Source of the DNA: Lasioglossum baleicum
Taxonomy: Eukaryota > Arthropoda > Insecta > Hymenoptera > Halictidae
Assembly (NCBI RefSeq): GCF_051020765.1
Contig: NC_134941.1
Location: 5,084,001 to 5,148,000, forward strand
Length of the DNA stretch: 64,000 nt
Reading direction: 5' to 3'
Both the position numbers and the translations under genes were made by a program. Of this stretch, positions 49,929-61,644 are shown one piece after another (position 1 is the first letter of the stretch; each line of letters starts with the position of its first letter). The notes beneath the pieces are model-generated. The model saw nothing but the letters and a program-made list of their open reading frames with translations, had not been told where the DNA came from and searched no databases.

Positions 49929-51942
49929 CTATGTATTTATGTCGGAATGTAAGCAAGTTCGCACCTTTCGTGTATAAGAAAAAGTTCGAAATGTTTTACA
50001 ACGTATTGAAAAATCGTTGACATCGGACAGATTTTTCAACAGCTTAAAGAAATAAACATTGTTGCAAACAAAAAATCTTTCTCGAGGTCTCATTTATCAA
50101 GGTCGTCGATGTTTTTGTTAATGGGGCTGTATACTTTCATTATTGTGAATAATAGGCAACATTAATACGAATCTAACAATCAGTTGTAGCAGTTGTAACC
50201 TACTTATTGTTTTGTAAAAAGTATCCTAGTCGTACTTGTTAGTTCAGAACTTCCAAACTGCACAATTTTTTGAAAAATCTGAAGTTTCGATTCGATACCA
50301 ATATGTACTTCTTTGCGATAATTCACAAGATGGCAATCCCGATACGTAGCGTCTTGAAACTAAATATGTATGTGGTATCATATTAGATAAGGATAACACA
50401 CGCGTGAATCAATCGACATTTCGTGTTTCAATATTGAATCCGCGTAAAGAAATCATCTGCCAAGTATACGTACCATTTTATATGCACGCTAAACTTGACC
50501 TTCACGATTGATGTTTGCATTTGAAACTAATCTAACGCCCGCCAATTCACTTTCCAATACCAAAAAGAACATGGACTAAATAGATCTAATAAATCCAACC
50601 AATTCCGTCAGATGTGTCGTTGTTGGTACAGGTGGCGTAAATTAAAAGTTGCGTAAAAACGTGTTAATCTGTGTTACCGACTGTGCTACAAGTAACTTCA
50701 ACTCCTGCAATTATTCTCTCTCTGTTCCTATCTATTGATACAATCTATTCAAAATCAATTTTCTATGATATTACATTTTCAAAATTACATCTTTATCCGC
50801 TATCTTTCGGAAATTTAAAAACATCACTGACAAAGCGCTTGTCAAGGCAATCAGCTATTCGCACGAAATACTTCTTACATTTGTTCCTTTTTGCTTCAAA
50901 ATGTTAACCAGAAATCAATAATGTTTAAAATGAAATGATATACATAGAGCACACACACACACACACATTATAACGAAATAGATGCACAAGCGATTCAATT
51001 CATTATTGAACCGCAACTGATTCAAAAACCATATTCCATACTTGAATTGCTTTTAAAATAAATTCTTTTACCCACCATCGTTGTTATTGTTTCTTATTCT
51101 TCGAAAATCTATGAATCAAGATAAAGGGTGATACTGCAGCAGCATTGACTGTAGGTCCAGATGCCATGTTCGCCTCGCAGCTCGCAGTAACTGATATATC
51201 TTGAGTGTTTCCCTCCTGTATTGCAACGCGACCTATGCAATGTGTGAACGCAGCTTTAGCGTCTCTCCGTCAGAACTGGGTAAAATAATACATAAATCAA
51301 ATAGTAAATAATAGTCTATTTTATTTGAAACTTACGTGCACTTTCGAAAATACAATATTTCATTTGTTAGAAACGTTTCTAAAATAGTATTTGGAAAATT
51401 CTCAAAATAGTGAGAATTTCTGAAAACATTACTGTACAGGGTGTGTCAAAATAAGTGTGTAGACGGTCGGAGCGAGATTTTTAAAACAATAAGTCCGTTC
51501 AGTCCGACCTTGTTTTTTACAGTCAAACTTTTTTCATTGCATCGTATAGTAAATATCCATATACATATAACGAGGAACAAAAGTCTCAAAGACACCATAG
51601 ATCACAAGTGAACCGTTCTCTTGAAAAACGGTTTTAAAATTGTATTCCATATCTACACATGAGTGTCCCAATAGTGGGTACAACCGTAAAGGAGGTAATT
51701 CTACAGGAGAAAATAAATTGAAAATATATATATAGAATATATATATATATAAATTATATATTTTACCTTTTTCGATTTATTTTCATCGTCAAAAAAACAT
51801 TTTAAACACTATTTAGCACTAGCATTACCAATGTGTCAAAATGACTTATTTCTGATTTTTTAAAACTTCTTCATTCAAGCACACTGAATATATTCAAAAT
51901 TTTTATTCAGTTCTGCTAATGACTCGTGTTGCAAAAATGTCC
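49929..51942. other. Gene-free stretch upstream of exuperantia
   Basis: No exon is seen. The stretch contains an (AC)8-type microsatellite at about 50,951-50,967 and a TA-rich run at 51,723-51,765. A motif CTGTACAGGGTGTGTC at about 51,433 resembles transposon termini such as those at 63,404, but I find no inverse end nearby. A 40-bp block at 51,231-51,271 recurs at 51,943-51,985. Confidence 0.5.
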
Positions 51943-51985
51943 TCGTCTATGCAATGTGTGAACACAGCATTACCGTCTCTCCTTC
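51231..51985 (+). repeat. Pair of about 40-bp direct repeats in exuperantia 5' flank
   Basis: CTATGCAATGTGTGAACGCA at 51,233 recurs as CTATGCAATGTGTGAACACA at 51,947, each followed by GC(T/A)TT/TA.CGTCTCTCC. The copies are about 715 bp apart in the same orientation. The second lies just upstream of the presumed transcription start of exuperantia. They may be a duplicated regulatory element or duplicated repeat fragments; I cannot tell. Confidence 0.55.
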
Positions 51986-52009
51986 GTCCAGTAGTGACAT
52001 TCGAACCAC

Positions 52010-52286
52010 GTGACCGTGGGATCGAGAACGCACGCGCAGCTCGGCAAGCGGGCGATTTACTGGCAATCTGGCACGTGCGTTCAAATGATTCTAGTCGCGT
52101 TCCAGTAATTTCCAGTATCTAGTAAGAATTTACAGTCTTGTCGTTTGTAACGAGTGTCATAGGAAGAAATCTGCAAAGAAACGCGAAACGGTGAGCGGCA
52201 GGAAGCAGTGAGTAATCGTGCCGATACCGCGAATCAATCGAAGCGCAGAAATCGAGGCTACGCGAGTCGCGGACAACCCACGTGTG
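52010..52286 (+). other. exu: exuperantia promoter region and non-coding 5' exon
   Basis: A GC-richer block ends at a donor-like GTGAGA (52,287), 1,011 bp before the acceptor TTATTTACAG at 53,288-53,297 that precedes the start codon. The last 145 bp lack any ATG, as expected of a 5' untranslated exon. Alternative donors GTGAGC (about 52,192) and GTGAGT (about 52,209) are possible. The transcription start cannot be fixed: no clear TATA box or single initiator was seen, so the left boundary is approximate. Confidence 0.5.
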
Positions 52287-53297
52287 GTGAGAATATCTGT
52301 TTTACATACGTATACGTGACGCTATTCAAGAAGCACGTCTTCTAACGAACATTGCAGAATCGAAAAGCATCCGACAGATTCGGTGCACTTATTTACGACT
52401 GATAAAAACATATATACGTGCCAGTTGTTAGGCCCCTTGGCTTTTTCCTGTCATTAGTGGTGTATTCTCTCGGGATTTTATTTTATCGCGCGGTTGATGT
52501 TGATTGCCTTGCAACATCGTGGGCCTGATTGCTATTTCCTCATTTCCGGTAAATATTTTTATCACTTTATCCTCGTCACCGTTTTAAATAGGCCTGTCGT
52601 ATTAACTAGACAATTGTAGCAATAAGTGTGTGTGTAGCCATTATTGTTGCTCTTTTGAAGGACGATTATTTTCTTAATTATGCGCGATGAGACAGTCGAT
52701 ATTATTAGATGTGTCTTTCGCTATTAGTCTCTTTGTTCAGAAGTATTTATGTACTATACTGAATTTCAAGGTCGACCTCGCCGGTGTGTATGTAATCTTC
52801 TGCTTTACACACGTACCGAAATATCTTGCCCTTGTGCAAAAACCGCGTGGAAGTTCAAAATATTTTCTAAGAAGAAATTTAAGTTAGAGACGTATGATTT
52901 ATATCAAAATTTCAGAAGATAATCTTTACCGTTTTACTGGTATATTTTCCTGAATAACGTCTTCGTTCAAACTGAATAAGAAATAATAAATCAATAATTT
53001 TTAATTTCCTGCACACGTTATTACATTTTATAACATGTTGTTTTGATTTATGATTATAAATATGCCGTTATTATAAAAACATTCTATCAATATTTCCTTC
53101 TCTAAAATACTGAACAAATTTTTCGAAAAGATAAGGATTTAATTATGTGAATATCTCTAAGATTTTAATTATGCAAATATTTCTATAAGAATTTAATTAT
53201 GAATCTTCTATTATAATTAAGATAAAGTAAAATCTATAATTTTTGTCACAATACAAGAGATACAAATAATTTGCATAATTCCGTTTGTTATTTACAG

Positions 53298-53314
53298 ATT
53301 AGTATCTATAAAAG
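53298..53314 (+). other. exu: 5' untranslated leader in first coding exon of exuperantia
   Basis: Seventeen bases between the acceptor (TTATTTACAG ending 53297) and the ATG. There is no upstream ATG in this piece, and purines at -4 to -1 (AAAG) favour initiation at 53315. Confidence 0.75.
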
Positions 53315-54941
53315 ATGGTGTCAACAACAATAATTGAAAATGGAAAAGCTAGCCCTCCGAGGAAGCCTTGCGCTGCAGGTGTTAATCCAGGCAATTATCA
53401 AATAGTTGGATGGGACATGGATACCACAGGCAAGAAGGTCATAGATGAAATATGCCAAATAGCTGGTTACACTCCTAGTTCTTCATATTCTCAGTATGTA
53501 ATGCCATATAAGGATCTTGATCCTCCTGCTATGAAGAGGCACAGCATGAAAGTTGTGACCATGGGAAAATTTCGGGTTCTCAGGCACACCAAAACTAATA
53601 AAGTAACTATTAAATTGTGAATAAAATAAAGTTATTATATATGTACTTCGTAATATTACATTAAATAATCTGTTTTACAGGTAATAAAAGCTAAGAGCGA
53701 GGTATCCGCATTAACAGAATTTTTAACTTGGCTAGAGTCTGTTAAAGGCGATGCAACAGATGGGATCATATTGGTCTATCACGAACTACGTAAAGTTATC
53801 CCTGCTATATTATTGGAATCCTTGAAAAGGTACAATCTTCTGGAAAGATTTAAACAAACAGTCAAAGGATTTGCAAATGGCTTTAATGTTGCCGAAGTAA
53901 AGTGTACGAGTGCAGACCGTGCATTTACTCTTAGAGCATTATCAAAAACCTTATTTAACCATGTAAGTACTTTTTTATATAATTTACACTTATAATTATG
54001 TATGTTTAATTGAACATTGCAAAATAAACCAAAATGAAACCTAAGATTCATGTAACATCACAAAATAAGTTTAACAAAGCTTTTTCTAATTAAGGAAAAA
54101 GAATTAGATGATGCAAAAGATAGAGCGTGTTTAGCTCTCCAAATAGTGCAGCATTTAAGTAAACTGGAACAAAAAAGTGGAACTGAGACGAGTGGTAGCA
54201 GTGATAGCGACAGTGCCAGCAGTGATAGAGACAGTGCCATAAAACGAACCGTAGAATTTATTAGAGAATTTGTTCAACCAATAGAAGCAGAAGAAAAAGA
54301 GTATGCAGGTATATGAAATAGGTTGCATGCAAAATAGAAACAAAAAGAAATGAACAGATGAAACTAACATGCATACCATACTGACCTTGTTTCAGAACTG
54401 AAAATAGTGTTTCAACGTCAAAATACTTTAAAACCTATTTTTGGAGTTTTGTTCCGCGTGAATCGTCGTGAACGTCAACATGCTAGTCCCCTGCGGCGAC
54501 TACTCGCTGAAGCGGGAATCGAATACGCCGAGCTAGAAGTTTGTATCTAACAAAATTAATTAACTATTAAACTGACATGAACAGCAGATCAAAATTGATT
54601 TCTTTTTGATTTTTTATTTCCAGAAAGCTTGGAATAATGGCAAGAAAGAAGGCTTAGAAAAGTTAATTAGGGAAAAACTGACAACGACCGAGGAGAAGAA
54701 TATAGAAGATGTATTAATCGTTCTTGAAAGTCATTTTGATCCCGATAAGAAACCTAGGACAAGAATTTCGCAGGATCAACCTAGAATTAAGACGAAAAAT
54801 TTGAAAAATTATCACGACCGACAAAACAACAACAAAAGCCATTCTGGTGACGAAAGTCCGGATACCACCACTCCCAATTCTCCGCTTCCATTGAAATCGG
54901 AGTCCGGGAATGGTGCAATTATACCAGAGATTAATAACTGA
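53315..54941 (+). CDS. exu: Maternal protein exuperantia, five coding exons, 414 aa
   Basis: Exuperantia is an RNA-binding protein that acts in nurse cells and oocyte to localise maternal mRNAs such as bicoid in flies. Coding exons: 53315-53602, 53681-53962, 54095-54308, 54396-54538 and 54624-54941. Introns are 78, 132, 87 and 85 bp, all GT-AG with compatible phases (0, 0, 1, 0), and sum to 415 codons including TGA. The start follows acceptor 53297 with context AAAG-ATG-G. Residues about 27-215 form the EXO-like (DEDDh nuclease-like) domain, starting with VGWDMDTTGKK (D34, D36), then LVYHELRK (H130) and NHEKELDDA (H190, D195). A serine/acidic linker (218-238) leads to the region of the SAM-like domain. 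The tail (about 350-414) is basic and polar. The fly protein is longer (about 530 aa), mostly in linkers and tail. Motif I has D in place of E and motif II lacks its Asp, so catalysis is unlikely. Identification is from recalled family sequence and is firm. Confidence 0.95.
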
Positions 54942-55575
54942 TCGATTCATTTGTTACCCCTTATTGTCTTTTATTTAATCATAAGATGAAAATATTGTTT
55001 TTCAGTAACAGAGTTTAAAAATCATTCCGTTTATTCGTATGATAACGTTATTCAAGCGTGATAAATATGTGAGTGTTACTTGTTGCAGTATTGTATTTAA
55101 GTTTTATTTTCGTTACATCAAAGTATACACATATCGTATCCACACTGGATATAAAACGCTTGACTTATTTAACGAAAAGAGATATGTACAAATAACACAT
55201 ATTAATTATTTTTAGTTTGTGATAGAGATAATATTTGTTTTGTTTAACGTTTAATATTATGATTACTGTTTAATTTTTATGTAATCAGATTAACGAGTTG
55301 TAACGAGTGATGATGCTTAGAGACTGCTCGACGTATGAAGCCTCTTCAAATACTGACCCACTTTTCTTTTCTTAATTTCTGAGATTAGTATAAAATGTTA
55401 TTTTCTACTGATGGAATAGTGTGTTCGTGTAAAAAGGACATTATTATATTAAAGAATATATATTTTTGTACTATGAGATTTATTGAAACGGATGATGTGC
55501 CACTTGTTGCATTTATACGCTAAATTGTCGTACTGAGTAACCACGATAAATAAAGACTTGAAAGCATAGCTATGG
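54942..55575 (+). other. exu: exuperantia 3' untranslated region
   Basis: This AT-rich, frame-free stretch follows the TGA and runs to the poly(A) signal at 55549-55554. About 600 nt is reasonable for a maternally acting transcript. No specific localisation element can be recognised by eye. Confidence 0.6.
55549..55554 (+). terminator. exu: Poly(A) signal AATAAA of exuperantia
   Basis: This is the first canonical AATAAA I find after the stop codon, within CGATAAATAAAGACTTG. Cleavage would be expected about 10-30 nt downstream. Confidence 0.6.
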
Positions 55576-55579
55576 CTTT

Positions 55580-57634
55580 AAATCTCTCGTACGAACACTC
55601 CCGCCTAATTTCGTCTCGCAAAATTACCTGCTATAATTCGCAAACAGTTAAATCCCGTAACGCAGAACCTTTTTTCGTGTTATGGAAACGATGATAACTG
55701 CACGCAATAAAGGAAAAAACCAAGAAAAGTCTTCAGCGTGACTTCTCTGTAATAAAACGTATCTGGAATGAGCGTAGCCATCGAGATAAAGCTAGAAATG
55801 AATTAAATATATGAATGCCTATGCAGTGGACCGTTGTATCCGCTTATATGGGCTTCCATAAAGCATGCCAAACGCCGCAGAGCGTAAACAGGATAGTGCA
55901 CCGCGTAGAAGATTAAAGAAGTACTTACTATCTAAGGAGACTATTGACATAAGGACGCTGCTTCTAGAATTAGGCGAGGCTTAAATGTCGGATCGAACTT
56001 TGTGAGAAGAAGTTGCTGTGATTCACCGCGAACAATCCATGACCACCTAACAGAGCATGAAACGCACAACGGAGTTTCTCCGCCATATTTCTCCAAGTCA
56101 TTGAATAACAATACGGTATATTGAAGCGTTTGATATTTTTCTTAAGAACGAAATAAACTGCTGCTACTGAATTTTAAACTATTTTGAGATATTGGTAGCA
56201 CTCGTAGACAAATCAAAGAGTACGCATTGAAATAATCACTTGAGAGTAGTGATAGAATTTCATTGTAATTTTGATGATATAGACGACAACGTATGTTAAC
56301 ATTTGTTACGTCTTTTATCAATATACAATGCGATTATACATATAATTAAATCTTCGTACAGTCAGACAATCACTGTTAATTGATTTCCATCGCGTAGCAC
56401 AAGAGTTATGCCTTCTTCATCATAATTGGAGATGATAAATTTTAAATAAAACTGTATTGCATACGGGAGGTTCATGAATCACGTAGAAGAGGAAGGAGCA
56501 GTGCTACTAATAATTTGATAATGAGCATTTGTCTGTATTTCCAGCCATTATCTTAATGTTATTCCATTCACGAACAGCATACAGTGGAGCACAATATATA
56601 TTCCGAATGCGGTGTGATCACTGTAACAGAGACCGAAAAGAAAATTGATGCAAGTGGGAGATCTTTAATTTATAATGGTAACGGTGTTCGGTTACGAAAT
56701 GCATACGAATTTTCGGAGGTATTATAATTATTGCTGTTTACATTTTAATTATAATGAAGCTATCTAAAAAGCAGAAAGAATTTACATAACCGTTTGGTAA
56801 AGCAATCCCACGTTATTGCAATTTTTCACTTAAATATTAAAATAGGAAAATATTACTTTTAAATTCCCTTAAATATATAAATTCAAAATAAAACTACAAT
56901 TGGTAATGAAAAACATAAGTTACATGTATGTGGTTCTCTTCTTCGTTCCTTGCCATCTTATTTGGTGCAAAATAATGGCTGAATTCTTTCGCTTCATGTT
57001 TTACAAATAATTCTAATCAATGCTATTGCTTATACTGCTTGTTATATATCTTTCTAAAGCTCTTATTGCTGAATCGATCTTCCTGGAAATAATTTTTCTA
57101 ATGCTTAGTAAGCAGTATGATTTAGTAGAAAAATTACTCAATCTTGAATAAATAGAAAATCAATATTAGAAATTTATGTACGGTACAGTGCGAATGAAAA
57201 TTTCATTGTCGTAAAGTATCAAGTAAACAATCTCACGGTTATTCTCTTCTAGGAAAACTGATTCCTCGAAACGATGCGCATGCACAAAACGTTACCGTTC
57301 GAGGTGTTCACGGGCCGAGCTCAGCGGCGAGAAAGAAGCAAAAATAAATGCTGTTCTGCAATTTTATTACACGCGTTATCCGTCACATTTCGCGGGTCTC
57401 GGATTTCTGCGTCCGTGGAATTCTTCTCGACTTCCGAATACCTATCTCCCATGCGGCACAAGTTCAGGATTGATGGATACATACACAAGTTTCGAGCGGC
57501 TACTACTCCGGAAGATATAGACTACTGAAAATATTTACTGCATCGCGTAAATTCACCCATCGTTAATGTCCATACGTTTCCTATAAGAGAAGATTTTCCT
57601 TTGGAACTCTAAACTTACAAACGGCGATTAAGGT

Positions 57635-57686
<52 letters not shown>

Positions 57687-57919
57687 TATTTATTCGATCA
57701 AATACTTATTCTCGCCATTCGTATGAAGAAGTATTTAAATAGAGTTGCATACACGCGATGCGTAGATTGCGAAGTGCAATTGAAAACAGTGAAAAGATTG
57801 AAAGCAATCAAGAATATGGATACACTATTTTCAACATATATTACAATCAGCAATGATAAAAATTAATTTTTTCTTAGCCGCTGCATTAAAACAAAATCTA
57901 GATGTATACGTTGCTGCGG
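55580..57919. other. Gene-free stretch after exuperantia
   Basis: No exon is supported. The frame at 57274-57528 (+) lies in a GC-richer pocket (57,250-57,530) and is not recognised. A GA microsatellite lies at 57641-57684. Nothing else is seen. Confidence 0.45.
57641..57684. repeat. (GA)22 microsatellite
   Basis: Twenty-two uninterrupted GA units on the + strand. It forces an Arg-Glu run in the overlapping frame 57633-57866, which is therefore not a gene. Confidence 0.95.
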
Positions 57920-57975
57920 TATCTTGCAAAGAATACAGACAATTGTTATTTTGCACAAACATCCTCAGTCTAATG
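57920..57975 (-). repeat. Short dispersed repeat, minus-strand copy
   Basis: The + strand reads ATCTTGCAAAGAATACAGAC, then AATTGTTATTTTGCACAAAC and ATCCTCAGTCTAATGA. All parts of the family (TGCAAGA end, core and GACTG start) are present in reverse complement. It explains part of the minus-strand frame 57831-58355, which is not a gene. Confidence 0.6.
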
Positions 57976-58179
57976 ATCACAAAATAATTTACAGGATACC
58001 AGTATGCGTTTGGCAAGCGTTCCACCCTCAATAAAGCAATTACAAAACAAAAAGGCCTGAAACTAGTCGTTTGACCACCAGCAGTAGATTTCGCGTTAAT
58101 AACGAATCTTTTACAAGAAATCAGTCTGGACAGGTGTTCTTGAGCGGCCACGGTGCATGCGGTTTCAGTTTTTATCTCG

Positions 58180-58900
58180 AACACTTTCGTGATACGCGGG
58201 TAACGGATACATTTTCCGTCTTGGAGCGTAACAAACGATAACGGTCGACGATTATTGCTAAACCCCCTTATTCTTAGCGGATCGACGTAACAAACGTAAT
58301 TACAGACGAGTACAGGTGCTATAATTGAAACGGTTCCCTCGTTAAGGGTATGCACGCGTTACGCCGAGCCGGGGCCGAAACGATTCGATTTAGTTAAAAA
58401 GCAATCGTTTCCGCGCGCGAGCTGGCATGAGAGCTCGTAGCAAGCCGGTCGACAGAATCGTTCACCGGCGCGGCGCGGCGCCTCGATACACCAGCTAACG
58501 GAAGAGCAATTTTCCCGGGGTGAATCCCGGTACATTCGGAACGCGTGACATCGCACTACGCTCTATTAGTCACCCGGGGCCCACGACAGCTACAATAAAC
58601 CGTCACGAAAATCACCACGTGGACGACTCGTCATTCTCACTTTTTACACGGAGCATCTGACGGCCGCGGCCGTGGCAAAGGCGGCTAATGAAAGCAACGC
58701 GCTGCTCATGCTCACTCGCTCCGGCTACCGCACACTGAGCCGTTTCCATAAAATACAGTTTTCTTTCGATATAAGTCGATGCCTGCAGGCGCTTTTCGTC
58801 GTATTACGGATGAGGGTACCGAGTGGTCTAAGAGGGAGCACGGAGAATGAGCGAGAGGCGAAAGGTAACGGCAGATCGTAAAGTTCTTGGTCATTTTCAA
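58180..58900. promoter_or_regulatory. Strongly CpG-rich island
   Basis: This is the most GC- and CpG-rich block of the window, with GGCGCGGCGCGGCGCC near 58,466-58,482 and several CCGCGGCC-like words. Frames on both strands are short and conflicting, with no recognised domain. It is a candidate promoter or conserved regulatory region lying between exuperantia and the candidate gene start at 61,196. Strand and target are unknown. Confidence 0.4.
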
Positions 58901-58959
58901 CAATTTTGCAGCTGTGTTGTCATATCGTTCACGTTTCGCGGATAAAGTAAATACCACAA

Positions 58960-61195
58960 CTTTTACGAAAGATGTATAAAAATAAAAGTTAAACGCAACG
59001 AGTCAACTAGCCCCGATCTCCTCTGGTTCCGAGGTCCAAATTCGCGATCCAATGACGAGTTAAAAATAAGCCGCAACGTTCTGAAATTATCCGGTATATG
59101 TATATGTATGTACATAACAGTTTACTATCACGGCGCGTGGCCAGGCGAATTAATGACACGCAATTATAATTCCCAGGGAATCCTTCATTTTTGACACCTC
59201 GGTTTCATCGCCGGTAGATCACCATGAAGTTTTCGCGTGCGCGTTTCCCGTAATAACATTCTTCCTGCATATCGCGAAGGAAAAGAGATTCTTCTTTTTC
59301 TCTTCGTCTGGCTCGTTTCGTAGCGTGTCCGGAGCTCGGTGCTTCGATCGTTTAATGCTCTGAATAACTTGATCCCTCCCCCTTTATCCTGGCGAACTTG
59401 AAACACCGTGTTGGAACAACGAAGTTTCGGTCTCGTTGCGCTTTATTTTTCGCAGCTGCGGTGCTCAGACAAAATTCGTGTCTCTGATAATTATACGGGG
59501 TCCTCGAGATTAATCCGAAGAAGTCATTGTACCAAGAAAAACAGTTAAAATTCCAGGAAAATGTAGCTGCCACGACCTTTCTGAACTTGGACCTGAACCT
59601 GCTGCAAGCTCGCTTCGCATCTTCCAATTTCGTCATCATCTCTGCGATGGTGACCATTGGGGTATCGTTGTTCCGCTATAAGATGACCATGTTTGTTTCG
59701 CAATAAGAGAAAATCGCATCATCTCTTCTTCTTTCGAAGTTGTCGACACCGTGTCAGAACGAGGGAAATTATAGTAATTTTACTTCATTATTCTAACACT
59801 TAAAGAAATATTTGTTCATGTATTATTGCATCGATACAACACGATCGTACTTGATGTGAACGTTTGTTTTGAATGTATGCACTTACTCTGTAATGTTAAG
59901 CTAATCTTGTTTTTGTTGCAGATGTTATGGTATTGTAATATTCCAGGCTGTTTGATCGAATGCCGACATTGACCCAAAATCAGCGCACCGGCAAAAGTCA
60001 GCAACCGGCTAAGCAATTCGCCGTTTATGCATGTCTGAATCACGTAATGTTTCGCGATTCCGCCAGTTCACTGATGCTTCCCAAGCGGAAATACCTCGAC
60101 GTGTAAAAGAAACCGAAATGAAATTTTATTTCGCAGCGAAAATGTTTCACGGATCATAATTCTCTTTATTCTTGATCAATTGCCGAATGTTCTTTGGCAG
60201 AGTAAAATATCAAGAATATGCGAATTTTGTGTTCCGATTGTAAATGAAAATTAATCGGTAACATAATATGATATCAAGATAGTAATGCTTGAATATTCAT
60301 ATTTAATTCAGTTGATATTTAAATTAGTGACACGAGCGTATTAACCAGGAATCTGCTATTTTAATTCAATGAAATGGTAATGTGGCTTAAACTGAAAGTG
60401 TCTTCCTATCCTTTTCAGTCTTTAAAGTAGCAGACGGTATTGAATAGTATGAATAATACAGTAAAATTACAGTCTCGCAATTTCCTGAAAAATGATGATA
60501 CAATTCAGTATTGTATTAATTACTTGTACATGCATTAAGTACTAATTGTAAGTTGAAAATGTTCTTAATAAGAACTTTCACAAGATTCTCTTATGTTCGT
60601 GAAGTCACATCAGTAGTACTTATACTCGCACATACATACCACATGTCTATGTTAATATTCTGTCGACACTGGAATTACGAGACCCAGTCAAGTATTTACG
60701 AGGTATTAAATTATAAATACGCGTTTAGCAACGCTGTAAGTAACATTACCTGTCACGTAGATATTAAATATATTTTTCATACTATGGCTTCAATAATTTA
60801 ATCACCTATAAATCATTTGCGACTGATCTTAGCATGACCAGCTCTCAACAGATGAAGAATAGATTTCTGAATCTAGAGATGATATGGGGATTTTTCTTTC
60901 CTATTTATAAACCACATTATGTTCCTTCAGTTGTGGTCCAGGTCCTGTTCCATTCTTCTTTCATAGTCGCTCTTACATGGTTAGTAAAACCTTGGTATGA
61001 TGTTAGTACGAAAGACTTTGGTGCAAAAACAGGTAACTTGAGATTTTGAAAATTGTGTAACTCTTGCACCAAAAGAATCATACATAAAAATATATAAAAC
61101 CTCAACAAGTAGAATTTCACTGAAAAATTAACTTGCCCAGTTTTTGCACGAAGGTCTTCATTTCCTGGTCGTTGATCGTCACTTATGTTTTACAG
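58960..61195. other. Gene-free stretch
   Basis: CpG-moderate until about 60,120, then AT-rich. A minus-strand frame at 59352-59657 starts with a charged, helical-looking run (MVTIAEMMTKLEDAK) but has no good donor and is not recognised. Nothing else is supported. Confidence 0.4.
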
Positions 61196-61336
61196 AAATA
61201 AGACACTAGGTTGAGCATGTTATCGAAACAGAAGGAACGGGTTGAAGAAACTCGATGATCGCGATCTCGACCGAGGATCGAGAGAAAGAGGACGTGGTGT
61301 CCGCTCGAGGCCGTCACTGCTCGCGAAGAGGACTCG
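61196..61336 (+). other. Candidate non-coding exon of a downstream gene
   Basis: A pyrimidine-containing acceptor (TTATGTTTTACAG, ending 61195) and a consensus donor GTAAGG at 61,337 delimit 141 bp of CpG-rich sequence. It contains one short upstream frame (ATG at 61220, 13 codons). If the acceptor is not used, this may instead be the 3' part of a first exon. It pairs naturally with the exon at 61436-61677. Confidence 0.4.
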
Positions 61337-61644
61337 GTAAGGATGGTTGTTAGCAGAGGCAGCAAGCATGCATTAACAGTACTCTGGATGGGCCGGTGGT
61401 TCTCTGGTTCCTTGATTTCCGTTCCTCCCCTCCAGGAGACGGTACCCGTTGAAGGAACAATCTACCACAGAAGGGAGAATTCTTCCGTGGTACACGCGCC
61501 GCAGTTCATCGGGAATCTTCGTCAAAATTGCATCCCTCATCGTGCAGTCCTTCCAGATAGGAAGTGTGGTTTTTTTTCGTACACGTGTTACCGATCACCG
61601 AACGAGCCGAGTACAAGGATAGAAGAAGAATCAACGGGAAGATC

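Noticed and set aside
51433..51460. Transposon-end-like CTGTACAGGGTGTGTC
   Set aside because: No inverse partner end or target duplication was found nearby, so an element cannot be delimited.
57633..57866. Frame with an Arg-Glu run
   Set aside because: The run is the translation of a (GA)22 microsatellite.
57831..58355. Minus-strand frame of 174 codons
   Set aside because: It overlaps a copy of the short dispersed repeat (57920-57975) and a CpG island edge. No recognisable protein.
59352..59657. Minus-strand frame starting with a charged helix-like run
   Set aside because: Considered as a first exon, but there is no good donor after the helical part and no recognised family.
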